Shown piece by piece: positions 18,836 to 26,794 of a stretch of 64,000 nucleotides of DNA (position 1 is the first letter of the stretch; each line of letters starts with the position of its first letter). The notes beneath the pieces were generated by a model. The model was not told the DNA's origin and made no database searches. It saw only the letters and a program-made list of their open reading frames with translations. Both the position numbers and the translations under genes were made by a program. Source of the DNA: Ancylobacter rudongensis (GTDB lineage Bacteria > Pseudomonadota > Alphaproteobacteria > Rhizobiales > Xanthobacteraceae); contig NZ_FMTP01000006.1 in NCBI RefSeq assembly GCF_900100155.1, positions 203,501 to 267,500 on the forward strand, given 5' to 3'.

Positions 18836-19435
18836 TCAGGGCGCCGGTGCCGGGGCCGGCGGTTCGCCCTCAATCAGCAGATAGCTCACCGGATCGTCAG
18901 GGCACAGGCCGTTGCCGCATTCCAGCACGGTGGAGACGCCATTGCCCAGCGCCAGCAGCGCGATCAGCCCGAAGGCGAGTAGCGCCAGCCCCCCGAGCCG
19001 GTAGACGCGCGGGGCGGGGGCGAACTGGCGATCGAACAGCAGCAGCAGCGCGCAGCCGCCGACAATGACGACGAACAACAGCGCCGCCCAGGTGTAGAAA
19101 TGCAGGCCGAGAAAGGCGGCGCCGAAGGTTCCGGTGCCGGGCACGATATGCAGCAGCGTCTGCCGCACGGCCACAACGTCGCCGGCGATGGCGGACAGCA
19201 TGGCGAGGGCATAGTGGCTCGGCCGCGGGCCGAACTTCAGGTTCAGCGCCAGCCCGACGCCGACACCGACAAAGCCGGCACGTTCCAGGATGCAGAGCGG
19301 GCAGGGCAACTCACCGCCGACGAACTGGTCGTAGAAGCCGAACAGCAGCACCACGCCGATGGCGATGAGGCCGAGGGCGTTGAGCAGGCGGGAGAGGTCC
19401 GGGGTCAGGGGATCGGCGGCAAGGTGGGTTTTCAT
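18836..19435 (-). CDS. disulfide bond formation protein B, second, C-terminally modified paralogue
   Basis: 199 residues, about five hydrophobic helices. The first cysteine pair C45/C48 is in the DsbB motif PCPLC with a following LERAG. The second pair, C173/C178 (ECGNGLC), sits after the fifth helix near the C-terminus instead of in the second periplasmic loop. With five helices both pairs would face the periplasm. It likely feeds electrons from a DsbA-like protein to quinone, perhaps with a dedicated substrate. It starts 10 bases after the DUF5993 gene, with a GAGGGGGG ribosome site, and is clearly distinct from the DsbB at 1867. Confidence 0.8.
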   Translation of the reverse strand: MKTHLAADPLTPDLSRLLNALGLIAIGVVLLFGFYDQFVGGELPCPLCILERAGFVGVGVGLALNLKFGPRPSHYALAMLSAIAGDVVAVRQTLLHIVPGTGTFGAAFLGLHFYTWAALLFVVIVGGCALLLLFDRQFAPAPRVYRLGGLALLAFGLIALLALGNGVSTVLECGNGLCPDDPVSYLLIEGEPPAPAPAP

Positions 19436-19445
19436 GGCGCCCCCC

Positions 19446-19601
19446 TCACAGCACGACGTCGAGCGCGGAGGTGGCGTGCAGCTTGAACAGGGTCAGCAGC
19501 ACCCCGATCGAGACGAGGCTTGCGGCAACCGCAAGGGCCCGCCTGCCGAGCGCCGCGAAGGCCAGAGCGAGACAGAACCCGAAAAACGGAAGACTCATCA
19601 T
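19446..19601 (-). CDS. DUF5993-like 51-residue membrane protein
   Basis: A small protein with two hydrophobic stretches (LPFFGFCLALAFAALG and LAVAASLVSIGVLLTLF) joined by a short basic turn (RRA), then KLHATSALDVVL. Two tandem ATGs (19601 and 19598) can start it. It directly precedes the second dsbB-like gene in the same operon, an arrangement I associate with the DUF5993 family. Probably a two-helix inner-membrane partner of that DsbB; its action is unknown. Confidence 0.7.
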   Translation of the reverse strand: MMSLPFFGFCLALAFAALGRRALAVAASLVSIGVLLTLFKLHATSALDVVL

Positions 19602-19725
19602 GATGCTGCACGCTCCACTGCCGGCAAATGCTACCGCTTGGTAGAGAAGCAGGAGTGTGACGCATTGTCATGACGCAGTGCGGTGGGGCCGGGCCCTGCA
19701 CGACACTCCGCACGACACCCGGCGG

Positions 19726-21951
19726 TTACACGAAGCTCTGCGGGTCGATGTCGATCTCGACCTTGAGGCTGCCGGTGGCGCGCGGCGCGCCGGCCATCCA
19801 GGCGCGGACATAGCCGGAGAGGTCGAAGCTGCGCTCGCAGCGGGCGAGCAGGCGGAAGCGGTGGCGGCCGCGGATCAGCGCCAGCGGCGCCTCGGCCGGG
19901 CCCAGCACGCGCACCTTGTCGGTGAAGGGCGAGCAGGCCGCCAGCGCGCGGGCATGCGCCTGCGCCGCGTGCGAATCGGTGCCGGAAACGATGAGGGCGC
20001 AGAAGCGGGCGAAGGGCGGCAGATGCGCTTCCTCGCGGATGGCGATCTCGCGGTCATAGAAGGCGTCGCGGTCGCCCGCCACCAGCGCCTGCATCACCGG
20101 GTGTTCGGGCATATAGGTCTGGAGAAACGCGCGCCCCTCCACCTCGTGCCGGCCGGCGCGGCCGGCGACCTGGTGCAGCAGCTGGAAGGTGCGCTCGGCC
20201 GCGCGGGGATCGCCATGGCCCAGGCCGACATCGGCATCGATGACGCCGACCATGGCGAGGCCGGGGAAGTTGTGCCCCTTGGCGACGAGCTGGGTGCCGA
20301 TGATGATGTCGACCTCGCCATCCTCGATCGCCTTCAGCTCGGCGCGCAGCCGCTCCACCCCTCCGGCGAGATCGCTGGAGAGCACCTGCAGCCGGGCCTG
20401 CGGGAACAGCTTCGCCGCCTCCTCATGCAGCCGCTCGACGCCGGGGCCGCAGGGGATGAGCGCGTTGGGCTCGTGGCAGTTCGGGCACTCATTCGGCACC
20501 GGCATGGCGTAGCCGCACTGGTGGCACTCCAGCCGGCGGCGGAAGCGGTGCTCGACCAGCCAGGAGGAGCAGGAGGGGCATTTGATGCGGTGGCCGCAGG
20601 CGCGGCAGAGGGTGAGGGGGGCATAGCCGCGCCGGTTGAGGAACAACAGCGCCTGCCCGCCGGCCTCGACGGTGCTCTGCATCTCTCGGGCGAGGCGGGG
20701 AGCGATCCACTGGCCGCGCGGCGGGCCCTCGCGGCGCAGGTCGATCGGCTCCAGCCGGGGCACCTTGGTGCCGGCGAAGCGCTCGGGCAGAGCGAGGCGC
20801 GTATAGCGCCCGCGCCGGGCGTTGACCTCGGTCTCGATCGAGGGGGTGGCGGAGACGAGGGCGATGGTCGCCCCCTCCAGCCGCGCCCGCACCACCGCCA
20901 TGTCGCGGGCATGGTAGTGGACGCCGTCCTCCTGCTTGTAGGCGTTGTCGTGCTCTTCATCGACCAGGATCAGGCCGAGGTCGCGGAACGGCAGGAACAG
21001 CGCCGAGCGGGCACCGGCAACCACCGACACCTCGCCCGAGGCGACGCCGCGAAAGATCCGCCCGCGCCGCTTGGTCGACACGGCCGAATGCCACTCCGCC
21101 GGCCGCACGCCGAAGCGGCGGGCGAAACGGTCGAGAAAGGCCTGGGTCAGGGCGATTTCCGGCATCAGGATCAGCGTCTGCCGGCCTTGGCGAATGGTTT
21201 CCGCCACCGCCTCGAAATAGGCCTCGGTCTTGCCCGAGCCGGTGACGCCATCGATCAGGAAGGGCTGGAAGGCGCGCGCCTTGACCGAGGCGACCAGCTG
21301 CGCGGCGGCGTGGGCCTGCGCCGGCAGCAGCTCCGGCACGGCATGGTCGGGGTCCGGCGTCTCGGCGGCGGGCTCGGGCGGCAGCACCACCGTCTCCAGC
21401 ACGCCGTCGTCAATGAGCCCGTCGACCACGGAAGGGGACACCCCGGCCTCACGCGCCGCCTCGCTCTTGGCGCGGACAAACCCGTCTTCCAGCGCGGCGA
21501 TGACCTTGTCGCGCGCCTTGGTGCGGCGCTCGGGCCGGTGATCGGTGAGCCGCACGCCGATGCGCTCGCGGGTGATGCCGGCGCTCTCGTCATGGCGCAA
21601 GGCGAGGCGCAGCACCATGCCGGGCGGGGTGACGGTGTAGTCGGCGATCCATTCGATGAAGGCGATCATCGCTGCGTTCAACGGCGCCACGTCGTAGCGG
21701 CGCTGGATCGCCTTCAGCTTGGCGGGATCGACCGGCTTGGGCTCAGCGGGGCGCGGCCAGACGCAGCCGAGCATGGTGCGGGTGCCGAGCGGCACCACGA
21801 CGATATCGCCCACCGCCACCTCCATGCCATCAGGCACGCGGTAGGAATAGGCCGAGCCGATGGCGAGCGGCAGCAGCACATCGACCACGCGCGCGGAGGA
21901 AGGGAACAGGGAGGGGGAATCGGCGGTGGTAACCATGGCGAGGGTCTTCAT
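19726..21951 (-). CDS. priA: primosomal replication protein N' (helicase PriA)
   Basis: About 741 residues. PriA recognises stalled or repaired forks and restarts replication by loading the helicase. In order: the N-terminal 3'-end-binding domain (VVDVLLPLAIGSAYSYRVP), the helicase core with Walker A GVTGSGKTE, DEEH box (LVDEEHD) and SATPS, then the zinc cluster. The zinc cluster has eight cysteines in CRAC, CPSC, CHQC and CPNC. Motif V/VI (GTQLVAKGHNFPG and QVAGRAGR) completes the core. Start chosen at the ATG at 21951; MVTTADSP at 21936 is an alternative, and no strong ribosome site separates them. Confidence 0.93.
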   Translation of the reverse strand: MKTLAMVTTADSPSLFPSSARVVDVLLPLAIGSAYSYRVPDGMEVAVGDIVVVPLGTRTMLGCVWPRPAEPKPVDPAKLKAIQRRYDVAPLNAAMIAFIEWIADYTVTPPGMVLRLALRHDESAGITRERIGVRLTDHRPERRTKARDKVIAALEDGFVRAKSEAAREAGVSPSVVDGLIDDGVLETVVLPPEPAAETPDPDHAVPELLPAQAHAAAQLVASVKARAFQPFLIDGVTGSGKTEAYFEAVAETIRQGRQTLILMPEIALTQAFLDRFARRFGVRPAEWHSAVSTKRRGRIFRGVASGEVSVVAGARSALFLPFRDLGLILVDEEHDNAYKQEDGVHYHARDMAVVRARLEGATIALVSATPSIETEVNARRGRYTRLALPERFAGTKVPRLEPIDLRREGPPRGQWIAPRLAREMQSTVEAGGQALLFLNRRGYAPLTLCRACGHRIKCPSCSSWLVEHRFRRRLECHQCGYAMPVPNECPNCHEPNALIPCGPGVERLHEEAAKLFPQARLQVLSSDLAGGVERLRAELKAIEDGEVDIIIGTQLVAKGHNFPGLAMVGVIDADVGLGHGDPRAAERTFQLLHQVAGRAGRHEVEGRAFLQTYMPEHPVMQALVAGDRDAFYDREIAIREEAHLPPFARFCALIVSGTDSHAAQAHARALAACSPFTDKVRVLGPAEAPLALIRGRHRFRLLARCERSFDLSGYVRAWMAGAPRATGSLKVEIDIDPQSFV

Positions 21952-22024
21952 AGCGCATCGCGGCGCGGCGTGCCGGGCCGATCGAGCCGGCACCGCGTGG
22001 GGTCGGCAGCAAGGGCCTCTTCGA

Positions 22025-22115
22025 GTGAGCGGGTTTCCGGTTCGCGTGAAGGAAATTGCGTAACGCCAGAAAGCTGGAGCGCGTCCGGTGAACCGGCTTT
22101 CGCCCGCCGCGCCCT
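22025..22115. repeat. Rhizobiales-type interspersed repeat, degenerate copy
   Basis: Contains TCCGGTTCGCGTGAA (22036-22050), the exact reverse complement of TTCACGCGAACCGGA in the element at 43886-43991. A second shared piece is GAGCGCGTCCGGTGA (22077-22091), near-identical to GAGCATGTCCGGTGA there. The cores match the non-coding repeats scattered through many Hyphomicrobiales genomes. It lies between the priA start and the methyltransferase end. Confidence 0.65.
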
Positions 22116-22893
22116 AGGAAGGGACCGCCGGCCTGCTGGCGACGAGCACATAGTTCATGGTGAAGGTTGTCGGCGTGTCGCCTTCGAGAAAGGCGTAGCG
22201 CACAAAGGCGCTGAACATGGCGCGCATCAGGCGCCGCACCGGCAGGAACAGCCTGCCCTTGAGGCTGAGGCGGCGCTCGCACGGGGCTTTCAGAACCTCG
22301 AGCCGAAGGCCGGCCGCCGACATGAGGCGGCGCAGCTTGAACACCCCCAGCGCATGCACATGGGTGGGGTCGCCATTCTGGAAGACCATCGAGAAGGGGC
22401 TGTCGCCGTTCGGAAACCGGGCGATCAGATGCCCTTCCGGCTTGAGGATCCGATGGATGTCGCGGCAGAGAGCGACCAGATCGTCATACGGAATATGCTC
22501 GAAGACATCGAAGGCGACGACGACATCGGCCGTCTCCGCCGCAATTTCCGAGAGGTCGTCGACCACGGGGAAGCCGGCGCGGCGTGCCCGTTCCTGCAGC
22601 GCGGCCTGAATCTCGCTTCCGATGACGTCGATGCCGCGGCTCCGGCACCACCCCAGGAGCGACCCATTGCCGAAGCCGATTTCAACCAGGCATGGCGGCG
22701 TTGTTGAGGCTTTCCTAAGAAAAGGCCCGATCTCGTCGTTGAAATATGCTTGGCTGTAGGCATCGCAAGCGCCGAATGCGCCCTCCTCCCAGCCTTTCCA
22801 ATCGATATAATCCGAGTACGCCATACCCATTTCCAGAGAATTTCTCGATTGGAAGTCGATGTAATTAGCTGAGAGAGTAGAATTAGCTAGCAT
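22114..22893 (-). CDS. class I SAM-dependent methyltransferase
   Basis: 259 residues. The methyltransferase core includes CLVEIGFGNGSLLGWCRSRG (motif I, about 68-87), VVVAFDVFEHIPYDDL (motif IV region) and ILKPEGHLIARFPNGDSP. This resembles type-11/UbiE-like enzymes near sugar or cell-surface loci. A DPTHVHALGVFKLRRLMSAAG segment follows, typical of the polysaccharide-linked group. The first 60 bases and the promoter side are much more AT-rich than the rest of the window. An internal ATG at 22830 is an alternative start. Substrate unknown; it diverges from xerC. Confidence 0.8.
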   Translation of the reverse strand: MLANSTLSANYIDFQSRNSLEMGMAYSDYIDWKGWEEGAFGACDAYSQAYFNDEIGPFLRKASTTPPCLVEIGFGNGSLLGWCRSRGIDVIGSEIQAALQERARRAGFPVVDDLSEIAAETADVVVAFDVFEHIPYDDLVALCRDIHRILKPEGHLIARFPNGDSPFSMVFQNGDPTHVHALGVFKLRRLMSAAGLRLEVLKAPCERRLSLKGRLFLPVRRLMRAMFSAFVRYAFLEGDTPTTFTMNYVLVASRPAVPS

Positions 22894-23073
22894 GCCGCCC
22901 GATCGTTGAACAGGCGGCCAGTTCCAAGGTTCTCGGGGAGTGGATCGAGCGTTCGGCGCGAGGGAGATATAGGTGTCGCTGCCGTAACGTCAGTGAGCGT
23001 TCGGCATCAGCAGCGGCGTTTTTTTAACGGCTGTGCCGCTACAACGGACCGGCCGAGAAAGCGGAGGCGATCC

Positions 23074-24066
23074 ATGGCGAGCACGGACGCACAGAAGGCG
23101 GAGCGGGCCGAGCGCGGGCTGCTGGCCGGAGCGGCGCCCGATGTGGCGGCGGCGCTCAAAGGCTGGCTCGGGCGGCTGGGCCATGAGCGCCGGCTCTCGC
23201 CCAAGACGCGTGAGGCCTATGCCCGCGATGTCGCCACCTTTCTCGGCGTGCTGGCGCGCCAGCTCGGCCACGCCCCTGACATGGCCGACCTCGCGCAGAT
23301 GCAGCCGCGCGACGTGCGCGCCGTGATCGCCGCCCGCCGGGCCGAGGGCATCGAGGCGCGCACGCAGATGCGCTTTCTCGCCGCCGCCCGCTCCTTCGGC
23401 CGGCATCTCGAGCGCGAGGGGCTGGGCAAGGTGGGGGCGCTGACCGCCGTGCGCGGGCCGCGCGTTCCCCGCACCTTGCCGCGCCCGCTGACCATGGCCG
23501 ATGCGCGCGCCCTTGCCGATCCCGCGACGCGGGCGGGAGAGAGCCGCGAGCCTTGGGTGCTGGCGCGCGACGCGGCGGTGCTGGCGCTGCTCTACGGTTC
23601 GGGCCTGCGTATTTCCGAGGCGCTGGGGCTGATGCGCCGCGACATGCCGGAGCCCGGGCGCGGCGACCAGATCCTCGTCCACGGCAAGGGCGGCAAGACC
23701 CGCATGGTGCCGGTGCTGGCGCAGGTCCTCGAGGCGGTGGACGCCTATGCCCGCGCCTGCCCCTATGACCTGGAGCCCACCGGCGCGCTGTTTCGCGGCG
23801 CCAAGGGCGGACCGCTCTCGCCCCGCGTGGTGCAGCTGGCGGTGCAGCGCATGCGCGGCGCGCTCGGCCTGCCCGACAGCGCCACCCCGCACGCGCTGCG
23901 CCATTCCTTCGCCACCCATCTCCTGGGACGCGGCGGCGACCTGCGCTCGATCCAGGAACTGCTCGGCCACGCCTCGCTTTCCACCACGCAGATCTACGCC
24001 GCTGTCGACACCCAGACGCTGATGGCGGCGTGGAAGGCGGCGCATCCGCGCGCCACCCGCACATGA
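23074..24066 (+). CDS. xerC: tyrosine recombinase XerC
   Basis: 330 residues. Resolves chromosome dimers at dif together with XerD. An N-terminal SAM-like core-binding domain (about 25-120) precedes the catalytic domain. That domain has the R of GLRISEALGL, K of HGKGGKTR, HALRHSFATHLL, the H of LLGHASLS and the nucleophile Y in TQIYAAVD. The ATG at 23074 follows a GCGGAGG ribosome site. It is a housekeeping-type XerC rather than an integrase: no attachment site or mobile genes adjoin. Confidence 0.92.
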   Translation: MASTDAQKAERAERGLLAGAAPDVAAALKGWLGRLGHERRLSPKTREAYARDVATFLGVLARQLGHAPDMADLAQMQPRDVRAVIAARRAEGIEARTQMRFLAAARSFGRHLEREGLGKVGALTAVRGPRVPRTLPRPLTMADARALADPATRAGESREPWVLARDAAVLALLYGSGLRISEALGLMRRDMPEPGRGDQILVHGKGGKTRMVPVLAQVLEAVDAYARACPYDLEPTGALFRGAKGGPLSPRVVQLAVQRMRGALGLPDSATPHALRHSFATHLLGRGGDLRSIQELLGHASLSTTQIYAAVDTQTLMAAWKAAHPRATRT

Positions 24067-24073
24067 GGCCGGG

Positions 24074-24487
24074 ATGACGCCGATTCAGCCGATGATCGAG
24101 CACATGTCGATCGGGGTGAGCGACTATGAGCGGGCGCTCGCCTTCTATGACGCCGTCCTGGCGCCGCTCGGCTTTGTGCGGGTGTCCTCGCATGCCGAGC
24201 CGGAAGGCGAATCCGCCTGCTGGGGGCCGGAGGGCACGCCGGGGGCGGCGCCGTTCTGGATCCAGCACCGGGCGGACGCCGTCACCCCGCCGCCGGGCTT
24301 TCACCTGTGCTTCATGGCGCCGACCCGGCGGGCGGTGGAGGCGTTCCACGCCGCCGGGCTGGTGGCGGGTGGGCACGATGCCGGCGGGCCGGGCCTGCGC
24401 CCGCAGTATGGCGAAGGCTATTATGCCGCCTTCCTGCTCGACCCGGATGGCTGGAAGATCGAGGCGGTTACCTACACGGATGCGTGA
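24074..24487 (+). CDS. VOC family (glyoxalase/dioxygenase-like) protein
   Basis: 137 residues, vicinal oxygen chelate fold with paired beta-alpha-beta units. Metal-ligand positions are visible as H10 in MIEHMSIGVSDYERALAFYDAV, H at FHLCFMAPTR, and E of KIEAVTYT near the C-terminus. DPDGWKIEAV is the common C-terminal signature. It starts 7 bases after xerC, so the two are probably cotranscribed. The reaction cannot be assigned. Confidence 0.85.
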   Translation: MTPIQPMIEHMSIGVSDYERALAFYDAVLAPLGFVRVSSHAEPEGESACWGPEGTPGAAPFWIQHRADAVTPPPGFHLCFMAPTRRAVEAFHAAGLVAGGHDAGGPGLRPQYGEGYYAAFLLDPDGWKIEAVTYTDA

Positions 24488-24601
24488 GCGGGCCGCTAAA
24501 CGGCGTGCGAACGGTGCCGGGCAACCGAAGGGGGGCTTTTCACCTAGGGGAAGCTGGGTAACACTTCCCGCTATTGGACCCCGATCAGAGGAGACCAATC
24601 G

Positions 24602-24727
24602 ATGAAGCGTCTCGTGACCGCTCTGTGCGCGCTTGCCTTGACCACCGCCGTCGCCGGAACCGCTTTTGCCGGCGACTGCCCCTTCAAGGCGGCCAAGTCT
24701 ACCCAGACCGATGTGAAGGGTTCCTGA
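24602..24727 (+). CDS. tiny secreted peptide, 41 residues
   Basis: Starts MKRLVTALCALALTTAVAG, a clear signal peptide with a cleavage site after AFA (about residue 22). That leaves a mature peptide of about 19 residues with a single cysteine, a lysine/threonine-rich body and GS at the end. It is followed after 30 bases by a strong intrinsic terminator, so it is probably a real, short transcript of its own. Similar short signal-bearing peptides with a CP motif just after the cleavage site exist in Hyphomicrobiales, without known function. Confidence 0.6.
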   Translation: MKRLVTALCALALTTAVAGTAFAGDCPFKAAKSTQTDVKGS

Positions 24728-24757
24728 CCGGCCCTCGTCTTCCCCCTTGATACAGAC

Positions 24758-24789
24758 CGGCCCGGAAGGTGACTTCCGGGCCGTTTTTT
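24758..24789 (+). terminator. intrinsic terminator
   Basis: A perfect 11-bp stem CGGCCCGGAAG/CTTCCGGGCCG with a GTGA loop is followed by six T (24784-24789). It ends the small-peptide transcript. The gene beyond (lpdA) is convergent. Confidence 0.9.
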
Positions 24790-24824
24790 CTGGGCGGGCG
24801 ACGCGGCCGGAAAGGCCGCACGGC

Positions 24825-26225
24825 TCACATGTGCAGGGCGCGCTTTTCCACCGCCATCGCCGCTTCCTTTACCGCCTCGGAGCGGGTGGGGTGGGCGTGG
24901 CAGGTGCGGGCGAGGTCCTCGGACGAGCCGCCGAACTCCATCAGCACCGCGCATTCATGGATCAGCTCGCCGGCCTCCGAGCCGATGATGTGGGCGCCGA
25001 GCACGCGGTCGGTGGTGGCGTCGGCGAGGAACTTCACGAAGCCGTCGGTCTCGTCATTGGCCTTGGCGCGGCCATTGGCGAGGAAGGGGAACTTGCCGAC
25101 CTTGTAGGCGATGCCGGCCTGCTTCAGCTCTTCCTCGGTCTTGCCGACCGAGGCCACCTCCGGGAAGGTGTAGACCACCGAGGGGATGACCTCGTAATTG
25201 ACATGGCCGGCCTGGCCGGCGAGCAGCTCGGCCAGCGCCACGCCTTCATCCTCGGCCTTGTGCGCCAGCATCGGGCCGGCAATGGCGTCGCCAATGGCGA
25301 AGATGCCGGGCACGCTGGTGCGGTAGTAATGATCGGTGACGACGCGCCCGCGTGCGTCCTTCTCGACGCCCAGCGCCTCCAGCCCCAGCCCTTCGGTGTA
25401 GGCGACGCGGCCGATGGCGACGAGCACCACATCGGCCTCCAGCGTCTGCGCCTCGCCGCCGGCGGCGGGCTCGACCGCGACCTTCAGCGTGTCGCCGGAG
25501 GAATCGACGCCGGTGACCTTGGCGCCGAGCTTGAACGCCATGCCCTGCTTTTCCAGGATGCGCTGGAAGGACTTGGCCACATCAAGGTCCATGCCCGGCA
25601 GGATGCGGTCGAGATATTCGACCACCGTGACCTCAGCCCCCAGCCGCCGCCACACGCTGCCGAGCTCCAGCCCGATGACGCCAGCGCCGACGACGAGCAG
25701 CTTGCCCGGCACCTTGTCCAGCGCGATGGCGCCGGTCGAGGAGACGATGCGGGTCTCGTCGATGGCGATGCCCGGCAGCTTGGCCACATCCGAGCCGGTG
25801 GCGATGACGATGGCCTTGGCTTCCAGCGTCTGCTGCGAACCGTCGGCCATGGCGATATCGACCTTGCCCGGCGCCGGGATGCTGGCGGTGCCGTGGAAGG
25901 TGTCGATCTTGTTCTTCTTCATCAGGAAGGCGACGCCCTTGGTGTTGCCTTCCACCGCCTGGTCCTTGAAGCCGAGCAGCGCCGCGTGGTCGAGCTCCGG
26001 CGCGCTGACCTTGATGCCCATCTTGGCGAAGCTGTGCCCGGCCTCCTCGAAGCGGTGCGAGGCGTGCAGCAGCGCCTTGGAGGGAATGCAGCCAATGTTC
26101 AGGCAGGTGCCGCCGAAGGTGGCGCGCTTCTCGACCACCGCAACCTTGAGCCCGAGCTGGGCGGCGCGGATGGCGCAGACATAGCCGCCGGGGCCGGTGC
26201 CGATGACGACGAGATCGTAGGACAT
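24825..26225 (-). CDS. lpdA: dihydrolipoyl dehydrogenase (E3)
   Basis: 466 residues, FAD-dependent homodimer. Reoxidises dihydrolipoamide on E2 with NAD. FAD motif GTGPGG (9-14), redox disulfide C41/C46 in [16 protein letters not shown] motif [12 protein letters not shown], second FAD motif [19 protein letters not shown], and the C-terminal His-Glu base in CHAHPTRSE. It closes the sucA-odhB block, serving 2-oxoglutarate dehydrogenase. It may also serve the acetoin complex at 50-54 kb, which lacks its own E3. Two small genes separate it from odhB. Confidence 0.95.
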   Translation of the reverse strand: MSYDLVVIGTGPGGYVCAIRAAQLGLKVAVVEKRATFGGTCLNIGCIPSKALLHASHRFEEAGHSFAKMGIKVSAPELDHAALLGFKDQAVEGNTKGVAFLMKKNKIDTFHGTASIPAPGKVDIAMADGSQQTLEAKAIVIATGSDVAKLPGIAIDETRIVSSTGAIALDKVPGKLLVVGAGVIGLELGSVWRRLGAEVTVVEYLDRILPGMDLDVAKSFQRILEKQGMAFKLGAKVTGVDSSGDTLKVAVEPAAGGEAQTLEADVVLVAIGRVAYTEGLGLEALGVEKDARGRVVTDHYYRTSVPGIFAIGDAIAGPMLAHKAEDEGVALAELLAGQAGHVNYEVIPSVVYTFPEVASVGKTEEELKQAGIAYKVGKFPFLANGRAKANDETDGFVKFLADATTDRVLGAHIIGSEAGELIHECAVLMEFGGSSEDLARTCHAHPTRSEAVKEAAMAVEKRALHM

Positions 26226-26243
26226 GAGGAGGTTCTGCCTTCG

Positions 26244-26534
26244 CTAGCTGGCCGCAAGAAGGTGAAGCTGGGCTTGCTTTTCACTATCCCTGCGGAGTTG
26301 GTCGGCGCCGAAGTCAATCTCGTCGCCATTATCGTCGATCCAGAAAATGTGGTGCCCGTACTCATCGAGCTGAAGCCGGGCGAAGTTTTCCGGCTTCTGC
26401 AGATAGGTGAAGATCCGACCCCGCGCGATGACCGGCCGCACATCCACGACGCCCTCATAGCCATCGGTGAAGACCAGCTTGATCACGCCGTGGATGACGG
26501 GTTCTGCGACCTTTATGCGCGGCAGCAGTGACAT
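26244..26534 (-). CDS. DUF2442 domain protein
   Basis: 96 residues from the ATG at 26534. The core reads PVIHGVIKLVFTDGYEGVVDVRPVI, then IFTYLQKPENFARLQLDEYGHHIFWI and DEIDFGADQLR, which is the DUF2442 pattern. The start ATG shares its A with the TGA of the upstream DUF4160 gene (TGATG), so the two are translationally coupled. DUF4160/DUF2442 pairs recur in bacteria and have been suggested as toxin-antitoxin-like modules; that is family-level suspicion, not proof. It is unusual inside a TCA-cycle operon. Confidence 0.85.
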   Translation of the reverse strand: MSLLPRIKVAEPVIHGVIKLVFTDGYEGVVDVRPVIARGRIFTYLQKPENFARLQLDEYGHHIFWIDDNGDEIDFGADQLRRDSEKQAQLHLLAAS

Positions 26535-26785
26535 CAAGTGATCCTCCGGGTCGGAAATCCCGCCGTGGCGTTATCCCATTCACGGCGCAGAGCATCGCGC
26601 CGCGGTCCCGCCCAATCAAGAATGGTCTTCAACCGGGGCCGGGGCAGAAAACCCTCCAGCGTCTCCAACGTCTCAATGTCGATCGCGATGCGATATTCGG
26701 CAATGAGGACGTGGAAATGCGGGATGCCGTGTTCGTTGCTGTAGATGTAGATTCGCATCCCATCGACAAGGGCAACGGTCGGCAT
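26534..26785 (-). CDS. DUF4160 domain protein
   Basis: 83 residues. The hallmark stretch RIYIYSNEHGIPHFHVLIAEY, followed by RIAIDIETLETLEGFLPRPRLKTILDW, identifies the DUF4160 family. It begins 9 bases after the odhB stop and ends overlapping DUF2442, so it sits inside the odhB-lpdA transcript. The conserved HxPHFHV histidines could form a metal or active site. The molecular role is unknown; pairing with DUF2442 suggests a two-gene module. Confidence 0.85.
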   Translation of the reverse strand: MPTVALVDGMRIYIYSNEHGIPHFHVLIAEYRIAIDIETLETLEGFLPRPRLKTILDWAGPRRDALRREWDNATAGFPTRRIT

Positions 26786-26794
26786 CCCACGGGC

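Noticed and set aside
19657..22707. A very long open frame on the plus strand (about 1,016 codons) opposite priA
   Set aside because: It runs antisense to a full-length, motif-complete PriA, has GC-skewed composition and no recognisable domain. Long antisense frames are expected at this GC content.
23074..24066. XerC as a possible integrase marking a mobile island
   Set aside because: It has housekeeping XerC features, and no direct repeats, tRNA site or phage genes lie around it.
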